64,000 nt of DNA, taken from positions 17,338-81,337 of the forward strand of contig JAIKLF010000002.1 in NCBI GenBank assembly GCA_019753405.1, in the 5' to 3' direction. The notes below the pieces were generated by a model. It worked only from the letters and a program-made list of their open reading frames with translations. It had not been told where the DNA came from and ran no database searches. Shown here in pieces: positions 26,754 to 35,305 of this stretch. Position 1 is the stretch's first letter, and every line of letters begins with the position of its first letter. This DNA comes from Murdochiella sp. Marseille-P8839. Its GTDB lineage: Bacteria > Bacillota > Clostridia > Tissierellales > Peptoniphilaceae. The position numbers were made by a program, and so were the translations under genes.

Positions 26754-27500
26754 TCACTCCGACATCCGATAATGCCCCTCAATATCATTGCGACTTTCCA
26801 GGATATCCTGCTCATAGCCGAGCTGTGTCGGCGAGCCGTTGTGTAACACATAGGGAATGCCGCGGGCATTGCGGTGGTCGGAAACCATGCCGATGTGATC
26901 CGTAAAGATTACAATGTCGCCGCCTTGCCACTGGCGAATGTCCGCAAAATCGGTTGCCTTTTTTATCGCACAATGGGCAAAAAAGACCTTCAGGTTGCGC
27001 ACACGACGAAAATCGATATTGGGATCGGGGATGTCGATATCGTAGTCTTCAGGATGCTTGTCGATATCTTCTGCCACCAGTGTCTTAAGATCATAGCCGG
27101 CGTTCAGAAGCGAAAAGGCGACGACATCGGTACAAACACCGTACTCATCGTTAGGATAACCGTTCGGGTAATAGCGGCTTTCATATATGGGATTGGTGGA
27201 AAGGTAGTCAATAGTTCCTTGTAAAATATCCGTCTGGTCGTCGATGCCGTCCCCGTCGCGATCAACGGAACTGGTGATTTGGGTAATCGGCTCTTTATAG
27301 GCATTCGGAAGACGATGGAAGCCACGTGAAAAATAGGCTTTTTTCAGCCACCAACCGCCGGCAAAAAGCAATAGAAGAAAGAGAAGGGGAAGAAGGCGAT
27401 GCTTTTTTCTCGGTTTCCCCGAACGACGTGTATGAACGGACGCCCTGTGATGCGAGGAAGAAGATGAAATGGATGTTTGACGGGATGACGTGCGTGGCAT
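26754..27500 (-). CDS. DUF1287 protein, membrane anchored
   Basis: A 248-residue protein with a Ser/Arg/His-rich N-terminus, one membrane helix (LLPLLFLLLLFAGGWW) and an extracytoplasmic DUF1287 domain. Hallmarks are QITSSVDRDGDGIDDQTDIL, then GVCTDVVAFSLLNAGYDL with a Cys placed like an NlpC/P60-fold nucleophile, and GGDIVIFTDHIGMVSD with a His. The fold suggests a papain-like peptidase or amidase acting on wall or peptide substrates, but no function is proven. Start ATG 27500 follows GGAGAG. The 27501-27777 gap toward the divergent thioesterase holds promoters for both, without clear consensus boxes. Confidence 0.85.
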   Translation of the reverse strand: MPRTSSRQTSISSSSSHHRASVHTRRSGKPRKKHRLLPLLFLLLLFAGGWWLKKAYFSRGFHRLPNAYKEPITQITSSVDRDGDGIDDQTDILQGTIDYLSTNPIYESRYYPNGYPNDEYGVCTDVVAFSLLNAGYDLKTLVAEDIDKHPEDYDIDIPDPNIDFRRVRNLKVFFAHCAIKKATDFADIRQWQGGDIVIFTDHIGMVSDHRNARGIPYVLHNGSPTQLGYEQDILESRNDIEGHYRMSE

Positions 27501-27777
27501 AGGCTCTCCTTTCGCCTCCTCTTTTTTAGTGTACTCCGCGAATTTGTGTTTTTAGAGAGCGTTTTTTAAGAATGTATTAAGATCGTTTACAACGAGATTT
27601 TTGCACATTCATACATAAGAAAATCTTTGAAAAAAGCCTTGTCTTTACCTGTTTATCCGTAAGGTAGTTGTGGAAAACGACAGCCTTTTCGGATTCGGTC
27701 TAAAGGGAATCCGTGCGAACCATTCCATGCTACAATGGGGAAAGAGGAAAAGTTGCTAAAACAGGGGAGCAAGCGAA

Positions 27778-28281
27778 ATGGAGAAAACCATGGTGGAAAA
27801 TAACAAGGCGATGTCCATCGCCATTCAGGAGACATACGGCGAGCGTTTTCAGCACTGCTGGGGATGCGGACCGAAAAACGGAGAAGGAATGCACATTAAA
27901 TCCTATCCGACCGAAGACGGCGAGCGATGCGTCTGCCGTGTGACGCCTTCCAAGCAGTTTACCGGCGGTGTGCCGGCCAATCTTTTCGGCGGAATGATTA
28001 CGATGATTTTCGACTGTCACGGCACAGCCTCGGCGGCGTGGTTTTCGCATCGCAAGAAAGGACTGGCATTGACGGCGGATACCGTGATCGGACGCTTCAT
28101 TACTGCGCATCTGGAAGTGGATTTTAAGAAGCCGGTGCCGATGGATAAAGAAGTAACCGTCACCGCAACAGCGGAAGAAATCGGCGAACGCAAAGTCATT
28201 GTTGCCATGGAAATGGAAGCAGATGGTGAACTACGTGCCAAAGCGCGCATGGTGGCCGTCGGCGTCAAGGATAATATGTAA
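27778..28281 (+). CDS. PaaI-family hotdog thioesterase
   Basis: Predicted acyl-CoA thioesterase of 167 residues. The N-terminal part has CWGCGPKNGEGMH, typical of the hotdog subfamily with a Cys-containing start. A core helix segment is NLFGGMITMIFDCHGTASA, where the Asp may be catalytic, and later strands include HLEVDFKKPVPM. GGGGAG lies just ahead of ATG 27778. The acyl substrate cannot be predicted. No operon partner is evident. Confidence 0.83.
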   Translation: MEKTMVENNKAMSIAIQETYGERFQHCWGCGPKNGEGMHIKSYPTEDGERCVCRVTPSKQFTGGVPANLFGGMITMIFDCHGTASAAWFSHRKKGLALTADTVIGRFITAHLEVDFKKPVPMDKEVTVTATAEEIGERKVIVAMEMEADGELRAKARMVAVGVKDNM

Positions 28282-28330
28282 AAATCGCTTGCGTCCGTTT
28301 TTACTTTGCAGTAGAGTACAGGAGGAAAGT

Positions 28331-28346
28331 GTTAGCCACAACTAAC
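28331..28346. promoter_or_regulatory. GTTAG-N6-CTAAC operator ahead of ABC exporter
   Basis: GTTAGCCACAACTAAC is a 5+6+5 inverted repeat with the same arms and spacing as operators in the haem cluster at 55155, 55216 and 55244. The arms resemble DtxR/IdeR-family boxes (TTAGGTTAGSCTAACCTAA), suggesting metal-dependent control of the small ORF and exporter that follow. Confidence 0.55.
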
Positions 28347-28362
28347 TAAAGGAAGGGAGGAG

Positions 28363-28473
28363 ATGGAACAACCGGAGGCTGCACGCCTTGATGCGGTGAA
28401 AACCACGAATCGCAGACTGCGGCCCGGCGGCGAGTCACGTTCGTCCATTCCACCTTTACGGAGGGAAAAATGA
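28363..28473 (+). CDS. Small ORF translationally coupled to ABC ATPase
   Basis: A 36-codon ORF starting at ATG 28363 directly after AAGGAAGGGAGGAG, one of the strongest ribosome sites in the window. It ends in TGA overlapping the ATG of the ABC ATPase gene (ATGA at 28470-28473). The product is basic, rich in Arg and Pro, with no membrane segment. It may be a leader peptide that couples translation, or a genuine small protein. It is too short for homology judgement by eye. Confidence 0.5.
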   Translation: MEQPEAARLDAVKTTNRRLRPGGESRSSIPPLRREK

Positions 28474-29165
28474 TTACGATACGCAATTTACATAAGTTTT
28501 ACGGAGAAGGCGAAAACCGGGTGGAGGTCCTAAAAAACATTGACCTAACCATCGCTGACGGACAAGTCGTATGCGTGTTGGGCCCATCCGGATCAGGGAA
28601 GTCAACATTGCTGAATATTCTCGGCGGCATTGAAGATATTGACGAGGGCGAGGTAACGGTTGCTGATGTTGCCTTACATAGAGCGGGAAAAAAGGAATTG
28701 GAACAGTATCGGCGCCATCACGTCGGCTTTGTTTTCCAATTTTACAATTTGATCAGCAATTTGAATGTGAAGGAAAACATCGAGGTAGGCGCGTATCTGT
28801 CCACCAATCCGCTGAATGTCGAGGAGACCATCGACACGCTTGGTCTGCGCGACCAGACGCACAAATATCCCAATCAGATTTCCGGAGGACAGGCACAGAG
28901 AACGTCCATCGGACGCGCCATTGTCAAGAATCCTTCGCTTTTGTTGTGCGACGAACCCACCGGAGCCTTGGACTATGAAAGTGCAAAAGATGTGTTGGGA
29001 CTCATTGAAACGCTGAAAGAAAAATATCATCCCATCATTATTATCGCCACGCACAATACACAGATCGCTCGGATGTGTGATACCACCATTCGCCTGCATA
29101 ACGGATCGGTGCTGGAGGTAGCGCCGAATCTGCAGCCGATTACGGCCGAGGAGGTGAGCTGGTAA
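28470..29165 (+). CDS. ABC transporter ATP-binding protein (MacB/LolD type)
   Basis: ATPase of 231 residues that pairs with the FtsX-like permease encoded next. Walker A is GPSGSGKST (~residues 37-45), the Q-loop lies in FVFQFYNLI, the signature is ISGGQAQRTSIGRA and Walker B is LLLCDEPTGALD, with switch His in IIIATHN. LLCDEPTGALD is characteristic of the LolD/MacB export family. Its stop overlaps the permease start by one base (TAATG). The upstream operator matches that of the haem cluster, so a metal- or haem-responsive exporter is possible. Confidence 0.93.
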   Translation: MITIRNLHKFYGEGENRVEVLKNIDLTIADGQVVCVLGPSGSGKSTLLNILGGIEDIDEGEVTVADVALHRAGKKELEQYRRHHVGFVFQFYNLISNLNVKENIEVGAYLSTNPLNVEETIDTLGLRDQTHKYPNQISGGQAQRTSIGRAIVKNPSLLLCDEPTGALDYESAKDVLGLIETLKEKYHPIIIIATHNTQIARMCDTTIRLHNGSVLEVAPNLQPITAEEVSW

Positions 29166-31435
29166 TGCGAAATCCGATGAACAAGCGCATCCCCCGGATG
29201 CTGCTTCATCAGCCGGCACATTATGTGCCGCTGTTTCTGCTTCTGTTGATTACGATTATTTTTTGCTCCGCCTTTTTCCTCGTGCAGGGGTCGGTGGAAC
29301 GTCTCTACTATGATTTTATGGATCGCGCTAATGTAGAGGACGGCCGTTTTACGACCCTTTCACCGTTAAGCGACTCGACTTGGAAACGTCTGGAAGAGAA
29401 AGGTGTCCGACTGGAAAAAAGTTATTATGCCGAGGCAAAGGTCGGGAATGCCGACGTGCATCTTTATGCCAAGCGACAGAAAATCAATCTTCCCGATGTG
29501 ATCGCCGGACGCATGCCGGAAAAAGACGACGAAGTGGCGCTGGATGTGAATTATGCCGGGGAGCATGCCTATACGATCGGTCAGGACGTGACACTAAGCG
29601 GACACAAGATGCATCTGGTAGGAACGGTGGTACTTCCCGACTACATCGCAATGATGCGCAATCGTGCCGACTTGGTTATGGACACGAAAAACTTCGGCGT
29701 AGGCATCGTCAGCGCGGACGGGCTTTCGCGCTTTGATCAGCAGGGGTTGCAATATACGTATTCCTATCGTGAAAACAAGACTTCCGCCACAAAAAAGGAA
29801 GCAAATGACACGCTCAAAGAGCTCACGAAAACCGTTTATGAAGACAACATCTTGACGGAAGCCATGACCAAAGCGCAAAACAAGCGCATTTCCTACATGA
29901 TGGATGATATGGGCGGCGATGTGCCGATGATGCAGACGGTTCTCGTGTTGGCGGTGCTGTCGATCGCCTTTGTGTTCACCATGCAGACCCGCAATCAGAT
30001 TATATCGGAATCCAGCGCCATCGGAACCCTAATGGCATCGGGCTATACCCGTCGGGAGTTGATTGCCCATTATATGTTATTGCCGACGATAGCGGTGTTT
30101 TCGGCAGCTGTGCTGGGCAATTTCATCACGTATCAGGTGGGCTATAAACTGTATCTGAACTTGTACTATGCCTCTTTTTCGTTGCCGGTTTTTCATCCGC
30201 TGTTCAATGCGCGTGCTTTTTTGCTAACGACGGTTATACCCGCGACAATCGTGATGCTCATCCAATTTCTGATGCTGATGACCAAGCTGCGCCTGCGTCC
30301 ATTGCGTTTTCTGCGCCATGAATTGGGACGCAAACCGCGCGTTTCCAAGATGCGTTTCTCTCGTTTCGCTTTCTTTTCCCGCCTGGGCTTTCTTTCTCGC
30401 TATCGTCTAAAGGTGTTGTTTAACAATAAACTCAATGTCCTGGTTCTGCTCTTCGGGGTTACGCTCTCGAGCGTGTTTCTTTGTTTCGGACTGGGCATGC
30501 GTCCGATTTTTGAGCGGCATGCCACACTGATGCAAAAGGAGTTTCCGGCAAAAGTGCAGACTTTTGTCCGTCCGGGAGCGGTGCTTGGTGCAGCCGATGA
30601 AAAGGCGGAAAAATTCGGATATGCCGCCTTTGACCTTTCCATCAACGGCGACGTGCATCCTTTTGCTCTCTATGGCGTGGCCCCTCATAGCCGCTACTTC
30701 GATGCTAAAGCAATTGATCCGCTGCAGGACAAAGAAATTCAAGCTTCGGAGGGCCTTATGAAACGATTTGGCCTTGCGGAAGGGGATAACATCACGGTGG
30801 TCAATCCATACACGGGAAAAAAGTATACGTTCTGCATTCGCGCCATGCGTCGACAGGCGGTCACGCTTTCGGCCTATATGCCGCTTGCCGCCTTTAATGC
30901 CGTCATGGGCTACGATAAGGAGGCCTTTTCCGGTTACTATTCGGAAGAAAAATTGCACCTGGATCCCGCCTATGTGGCTTCCTGCATCGACCTGGATACC
31001 GTGGGCAAAGCATCGGATCATTTTTTGGATACGTTCGGTCAGATCATCGGTCCCATCGTTTTTATCGCGGTTCTGTTTTACTTTATCTTCATCGACTTCC
31101 TGTCCAAAGCCATTGTGGATAAGGCCAAAACGGAAATTGCATATCTTAAAATCTTTGGCTTTACCGACACGGAAACGACCGGTATCTACCTGCGTGCCAC
31201 CGGCATTCTTCTCAGCCTCTTCCTTCTGGTGTTGCCGTTTATTTTGCGCTCTGCTATGGCCGTCCTATTAACCGCGTCGCTCGCCAAACTCGATTCCTAC
31301 ATGGATCCGCACTTGTCCATGCACATCTATTTCCTGGTCAGCGTAACGGGCGCAGTGCTCTTCTTCCTGGTGCAGGCTTTGCAGAAGCGAAAAATCGCCA
31401 AAATCAGTATGACGGAGACGTTGAAAGAAGTGTAG
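29165..31435 (+). CDS. FtsX-like ABC permease
   Basis: A 756-residue permease with an N-terminal helix, a large extracytoplasmic region, a first FtsX bundle (~260-390), a second helix and external domain (~425-600), and a second FtsX bundle at the C-terminus (~635-740). This doubled architecture is typical of large peptide or antimicrobial-sensing exporters rather than of ~350-residue HrtB-type haem exporters. It partners with the preceding ATPase. No two-component system adjoins it, as often occurs for BceAB-like pairs. The transported substrate is unknown; the metal-type operator upstream is the best clue to its regulation. Confidence 0.87.
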   Translation: MRNPMNKRIPRMLLHQPAHYVPLFLLLLITIIFCSAFFLVQGSVERLYYDFMDRANVEDGRFTTLSPLSDSTWKRLEEKGVRLEKSYYAEAKVGNADVHLYAKRQKINLPDVIAGRMPEKDDEVALDVNYAGEHAYTIGQDVTLSGHKMHLVGTVVLPDYIAMMRNRADLVMDTKNFGVGIVSADGLSRFDQQGLQYTYSYRENKTSATKKEANDTLKELTKTVYEDNILTEAMTKAQNKRISYMMDDMGGDVPMMQTVLVLAVLSIAFVFTMQTRNQIISESSAIGTLMASGYTRRELIAHYMLLPTIAVFSAAVLGNFITYQVGYKLYLNLYYASFSLPVFHPLFNARAFLLTTVIPATIVMLIQFLMLMTKLRLRPLRFLRHELGRKPRVSKMRFSRFAFFSRLGFLSRYRLKVLFNNKLNVLVLLFGVTLSSVFLCFGLGMRPIFERHATLMQKEFPAKVQTFVRPGAVLGAADEKAEKFGYAAFDLSINGDVHPFALYGVAPHSRYFDAKAIDPLQDKEIQASEGLMKRFGLAEGDNITVVNPYTGKKYTFCIRAMRRQAVTLSAYMPLAAFNAVMGYDKEAFSGYYSEEKLHLDPAYVASCIDLDTVGKASDHFLDTFGQIIGPIVFIAVLFYFIFIDFLSKAIVDKAKTEIAYLKIFGFTDTETTGIYLRATGILLSLFLLVLPFILRSAMAVLLTASLAKLDSYMDPHLSMHIYFLVSVTGAVLFFLVQALQKRKIAKISMTETLKEV

Positions 31436-31733
31436 TGCAGACAGAGTAATTCGGTGGAAGAGATTCCGCGGTGAAGAAGGAAATGTCACCGGGAAGCGCT
31501 CCGCTGCAAGATAGTCGACAGATGACATAACAGCGCCAAGCGCCCTCTTTACCTGTTTTTTACGCCTTTTTTATGGCAATGCACAGTAATTGCTTCGGAT
31601 CTGCGGGACAATGCCTTCAGGTATTTCCTTATTTTCGATCGATAGACGGCAGGTTATCATACCGATGATCGGAAAGTGCAGGGATGATCGGAAATTACCC
31701 ACACGGCAGGAAAGTACAGGAAAGGGGATCGCG

Positions 31734-32162
31734 ATGACGCTGTTTTTGAATGAAGAGGATATGCACAAAAACCTTGCGGAATTGTTGCCGGAAGGGGAGA
31801 CGTATCAGGTACAGATATGGGGCCTGATTCTTGGCGGTTCGAGCCTGGAACGTTTCCTCCTTGGAAATATGTCAACACTAAATAATGTATGCACGTACTT
31901 TGGCGTAACGGAAAAACACTTGGTGATGGCCCTGATGGGAACCGTGTCCATTTCCCAACGGCAAGGCGAGCTGGTGCTTCCTTTAGAAGAAATTGACCTG
32001 GTGAAGGTCAAGCGTTCCTTCCTTCCCGGAAAATCGATGGTCATTCTGCAAGTCGGCCAGGAAAAAATCAAACTCTCCCTGATGTCCCGAAATCCCGTCA
32101 CGGCAAGCATTAAAAACCAAAAGGAAGAGATTGCGACCTTCTGTTCTTTGCTCCAAAAATGA
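31734..32162 (+). CDS. Conserved-looking small protein, possible PH-like fold
   Basis: A 142-residue protein starting at ATG 31734 after AGGAAAGGGGA; the longer in-frame start at 31590 has no ribosome site. It is soluble, without a signal peptide. The second half alternates beta-like stretches (HLVMALMG, GELVLPLEEIDLVKVKRS, KSMVILQVGQEKIKLSLM) before a short helical end, reminiscent of bacterial PH-like domains. I do not recognise a named family. It lies between the exporter and the MscS gene. Confidence 0.6.
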   Translation: MTLFLNEEDMHKNLAELLPEGETYQVQIWGLILGGSSLERFLLGNMSTLNNVCTYFGVTEKHLVMALMGTVSISQRQGELVLPLEEIDLVKVKRSFLPGKSMVILQVGQEKIKLSLMSRNPVTASIKNQKEEIATFCSLLQK

Positions 32163-32301
32163 GGCTGGGAGGAAAATATATTTGTGCTGTGATGCGGTAA
32201 GGCGGGTTTCCGTCCCATCCAACACTTTGCCTTTCCTTCTCTCTCTTGATAAGCTAAAGAGCAGTATCGATTGCTTTGTTCGTTTGCGAAGGGAGAGAGG
32301 G

Positions 32302-33186
32302 ATGCAACAATATTTTGAATATTTACGCGATATCGGAGATGATCAACATTCCTTTTTGGAAAAAATAGCAGTCTCGGCGTTGATTTTTTTGGCCGTCTTT
32401 GTGGTGCGGCTTTTGGTGACGAAAAGCATCGATGGAGTGGTGAAAGACGAGAAGCGTCGTCATCGCATTCAGTCGGTAACGCGCTTCTTTACAGTTATCC
32501 TGACGGTTTATCTGGTGCTCTATGTTTGGTTTTCCCGCGCAAAATCCGTCGGCCTCATTGTGGGCATCGGCCTGGCTTTGCTGGTATTAGCGCTCAAAGA
32601 TCTTATCATGGACATCTTCGCCTTTATTTATATTTCTTTGCGTCGCCCATTTGCCGTGGGCGATCTCGTGGAAATCAGGGGAGTTCAAGGTGAGGTCATT
32701 GATATTGATTTTATTCAATTCAATCTGGCGGAAATGGGCGCATTGGTGGATTGTATGACGCCAACCGGGCGTTACGTTTCGTTTCCCAACCGTTTTATTT
32801 TTCAAGAGGCGGTATTTAATTACAACCGGGATGATCCCTTTGTGATGCAGGATGTCTTCGTTCTCATTGATGGGAAAGATGATCGCCAAAAAGCCTTGGA
32901 AATCGCCGGGAAAGTTGCCTATGAGAAATATCAGAATATCATCGCCGACTACGACGAAGAGGAAATGCAGCATTTTGAAAATGCGGTCAGTGCCATGAGT
33001 GGTGATACAAAGCCAAAAATCCGCGCGACCCTTGATCCCAACGGCGTTCGTATCTATATTCAATTCTTCACCTCCTATGATGAAATCGGCAAAAACAAAA
33101 TGATCATGGAAAATGCCCTGTACGATGCGCTGCTCGCCAACGGCTTCACGTTCCCTTCGCCGCAGTACATTCGTCTGGTGAAGTAA
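32302..33186 (+). CDS. MscS-family mechanosensitive channel
   Basis: A small-conductance mechanosensitive channel of 294 residues starting at ATG 32302 after GGGAGAGAGG. Three membrane helices are visible (~22-40, 58-75, 80-105), the last forming the pore helix. They are followed by the beta domain signature RRPFAVGDLVEIRGVQGEV and then the mixed alpha/beta cytoplasmic vestibule to the C-terminus. The MscS Pfam order is clear. It protects against hypo-osmotic shock. The gene is followed by a non-coding repeat array. Confidence 0.9.
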   Translation: MQQYFEYLRDIGDDQHSFLEKIAVSALIFLAVFVVRLLVTKSIDGVVKDEKRRHRIQSVTRFFTVILTVYLVLYVWFSRAKSVGLIVGIGLALLVLALKDLIMDIFAFIYISLRRPFAVGDLVEIRGVQGEVIDIDFIQFNLAEMGALVDCMTPTGRYVSFPNRFIFQEAVFNYNRDDPFVMQDVFVLIDGKDDRQKALEIAGKVAYEKYQNIIADYDEEEMQHFENAVSAMSGDTKPKIRATLDPNGVRIYIQFFTSYDEIGKNKMIMENALYDALLANGFTFPSPQYIRLVK

Positions 33187-33256
33187 GCTGCTGTCAAGGC
33201 GTTCCCTCGGAAACCGCGCCGTCAACGGCGATCCCAGCGGTGCTCCTTCTGAGGTC

Positions 33257-33830
33257 GTCGAACCCTGGTATTAACACGAAATAAACCATTTGTCAGGGAC
33301 GCCGACCCTGACAACCTCTCGTTACAGCCCTTCGTCAGGGGCACATACCCTGATAACCTCAAAATTTAGCAATTCATCAGGGTATGTTGATCCCTGGCAT
33401 ATACGAGAATTGACTCTCCGTCAGGGATGTCGGCCCTGATAACCTCTCACTTTAGCAAGTCCTCAGGGGTCATCGGACCCTGTTTTAACACGATATTTTC
33501 CCTTCGTCAGGGTCGCGGACCCTGACAACTTCTCCTTTCAGCCATTCGTCAGGGGAGCATACCCTGATAACCTCAAAATTTAGCAATTCATCAGGGTATG
33601 TTGATCCCTGGCATATACGAGAATTGACTCTTCGTCAGGGGTGCGGACCCTGACAACTTATCAATTTAGCAAGTCGTCAGGGGTCATCGAACCCTGTTTT
33701 TCGCACAAACTTTACCATTCGTCAGGGACGCCGACCCTGATAACTTCTTGTTTTAGCCATTCATCAGGGTCGCAGCCCCTGACAACATCTCACTCTGGCA
33801 AGTCGTCAGGGGTTGAAGGCCCCTGGCATT
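33257..33830. repeat. Alternating inverted-repeat array, GTCAGGG family
   Basis: Thirteen to fourteen units pair CCCTGACAAC or CCCTGG ends with GTCAGGG ends at a period of about 42-46 bp. Compact hairpins such as GTCAGGG-ACGCCGA-CCCTGAC alternate with ~25-nt AT-rich linkers (TAACCTCAAAATTTAGCA and variants). Two adjacent units (~33350-33425) recur as a block at ~33558-33640. The array fills the gap between the MscS and TlpA genes, which converge. The remaining 33831-34014 holds no recognisable gene. Confidence 0.85.
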
Positions 33831-34014
33831 AACGTGAAATTGACATCTCGTCCATTCAGGACGCGCTTCTTTTATGAGATCCAATAGCGCCGCCATCATT
33901 ATTTCTGGCAGCGTTCCCTATGAGCTGCGCCGTCATCACCATTTCCAGCGGCGCACCGCTTCTCTCTCTTCGCCCGAAGGTTCCTTTTCAAGGCGACTTC
34001 GCCAGCAATCAAAA

Positions 34015-34044
34015 AGGAAGCGACGGGCGTACCCGTCGCTTCCT
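34015..34044 (-). terminator. Terminator of the TlpA-like gene
   Basis: AGGAAGCGACGGG-CGTA-CCCGTCGCTTCCT forms a 13-bp perfect stem. Read on the minus strand it is followed by TTTTTGATTG, placing it 44 bp beyond the stop of the minus-strand gene. Confidence 0.85.
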
Positions 34045-34087
34045 CGTCGTATACTGTTGCTCGGTAATACCGAGAGTTGAAGTGCGT

Positions 34088-35074
34088 TTAATTTTTCGCG
34101 CTATTCTTGTATGCTGCGTCTTTATTTGCATCGTTTGCCAAAACTTGGGCGATGCGCTCCTCTAAGGCCTTTTTGCCGTTTCCTTCGGCTACCGAACCGA
34201 GAATCGGGTCACCGACGATGTTTCCGTCACGGTCTACAACGACGGTGGTAGGGAAGGCCATAATGTTCTTCACATATTTTCCGGCTTCACTATCTGATGC
34301 AAACGTGAGGTTCGGATACGTGGCGTTTTTCTTTTGCAAGATGGATTTGGCTTCGGCAATGGCATCCTTGTCACCATCCAGCGTGAAGGAGTTGACGCCG
34401 ACGACAATGCCGTCTTTTTCCTTCAATTGCTGATGAAGGGCCTCTAAATCACCCAGCTCACCGACGCAAGGCTTGCAAGTGCTGAACCAAAAATTGATGA
34501 CCGTGACGGCATGCTGGCGGAAGATGCCGGAATCAACGTTGTTGCCGTCCAGATCCTTGCCGGTAAAGTCGGGGAAGGGGGTAGTGGCGCCCTGCTTTGC
34601 GCCACCTTTATCGGAGGCACCGCCCTTGTTATCCTTCGGTGCTTCTTTTTCCAGCGCAAGAATTTTTTCTTCAATGGCACGAATTTCCTCGGCGCCCGCT
34701 TTCAAGGTTTTCAGCTCCGCTTCCGTGAACTTGTCTTTTGCACTCTCAATGGTCTGCAACAGGAAATCGCCATAGTTGGTGCCATCCGAAATCATCCCGG
34801 AATTCTTGTTGGCCGACAGGAAGAGCTTATCCCACAGCTCTTGGTCCTTGCTGAAAATGGCGTTTTCCTGATCGTGCAATTCCGCTAATTTGGCATCAAT
34901 CTCCGATCCGCCTTTTTCCGCGGTCGGATCCGTTTTTCCGGCCTCCGCTGCCGGCACGCTCATGCCGCTTTCCGGCATTTGGCTGTCTTCTGCAGGCTTC
35001 TTACTTCCGCAAGCGGCCAGACCGAAAGCCAGGCCGGCTGCCAACAAAAGCAAAGATACTTTTTTCGTGTTCAT
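34088..35074 (-). CDS. TlpA-like thioredoxin-fold lipoprotein
   Basis: Secreted thiol-disulfide oxidoreductase lipoprotein of 328 residues. Start ATG 35074 follows AAAGGAGA; the longer frame to 35158 adds an implausible N-terminus. Lipobox LAAC (Cys ~22) predicts lipidation. A helical, Lys/Glu-rich region (~60-165) precedes an AhpC/TlpA thioredoxin domain with active site WFSTCKPCVGE and cis-Pro region AFPTTVVVDRDGN. It is followed upstream in the same direction by a ferredoxin-type membrane protein and a CxxC microprotein, a set that looks like an electron-delivery system to external thiols. Confidence 0.9.
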   Translation of the reverse strand: MNTKKVSLLLLAAGLAFGLAACGSKKPAEDSQMPESGMSVPAAEAGKTDPTAEKGGSEIDAKLAELHDQENAIFSKDQELWDKLFLSANKNSGMISDGTNYGDFLLQTIESAKDKFTEAELKTLKAGAEEIRAIEEKILALEKEAPKDNKGGASDKGGAKQGATTPFPDFTGKDLDGNNVDSGIFRQHAVTVINFWFSTCKPCVGELGDLEALHQQLKEKDGIVVGVNSFTLDGDKDAIAEAKSILQKKNATYPNLTFASDSEAGKYVKNIMAFPTTVVVDRDGNIVGDPILGSVAEGNGKKALEERIAQVLANDANKDAAYKNSAKN

Positions 35075-35161
35075 GTGATTCTCCTTTACTGGTGTTCTTC
35101 TTAACGAATATTTTCTTCCATTCTTCGTATGAAATGCCGTGCCTGCTTTACACGACATTGT

Positions 35162-35278
35162 TTGCGCTTGCTAAAGGCGCATATTCACTGCGATTGACAA
35201 TTGCGCTTGCTGAAGGCGCGTATTCACTGCGATTGACAGTTGCGCTTGCTGAAGGCGCATGTTCACTGCGATTGACGT
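35162..35278. repeat. 39-bp tandem repeat, three copies
   Basis: Units beginning TTGCGCTTGCTRAAGGCGC and ending CACTGCGATTGACAR start at 35162, 35201 and 35240, differing at a few purine positions. Each contains a GCGC...GCGC mini-hairpin. They lie between the TlpA-like gene and the ferredoxin-type gene, within the presumed operon. Confidence 0.85.
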
Positions 35279-35305
35279 TTTTAGCCTTAAAGGATTGGCC
35301 AACTT

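Noticed and set aside
28470..31435. HrtAB haem exporter assignment
   Set aside because: The operator match is suggestive, but the permease is twice the length of HrtB and has two external domains, so a specific HrtAB call is not supported.
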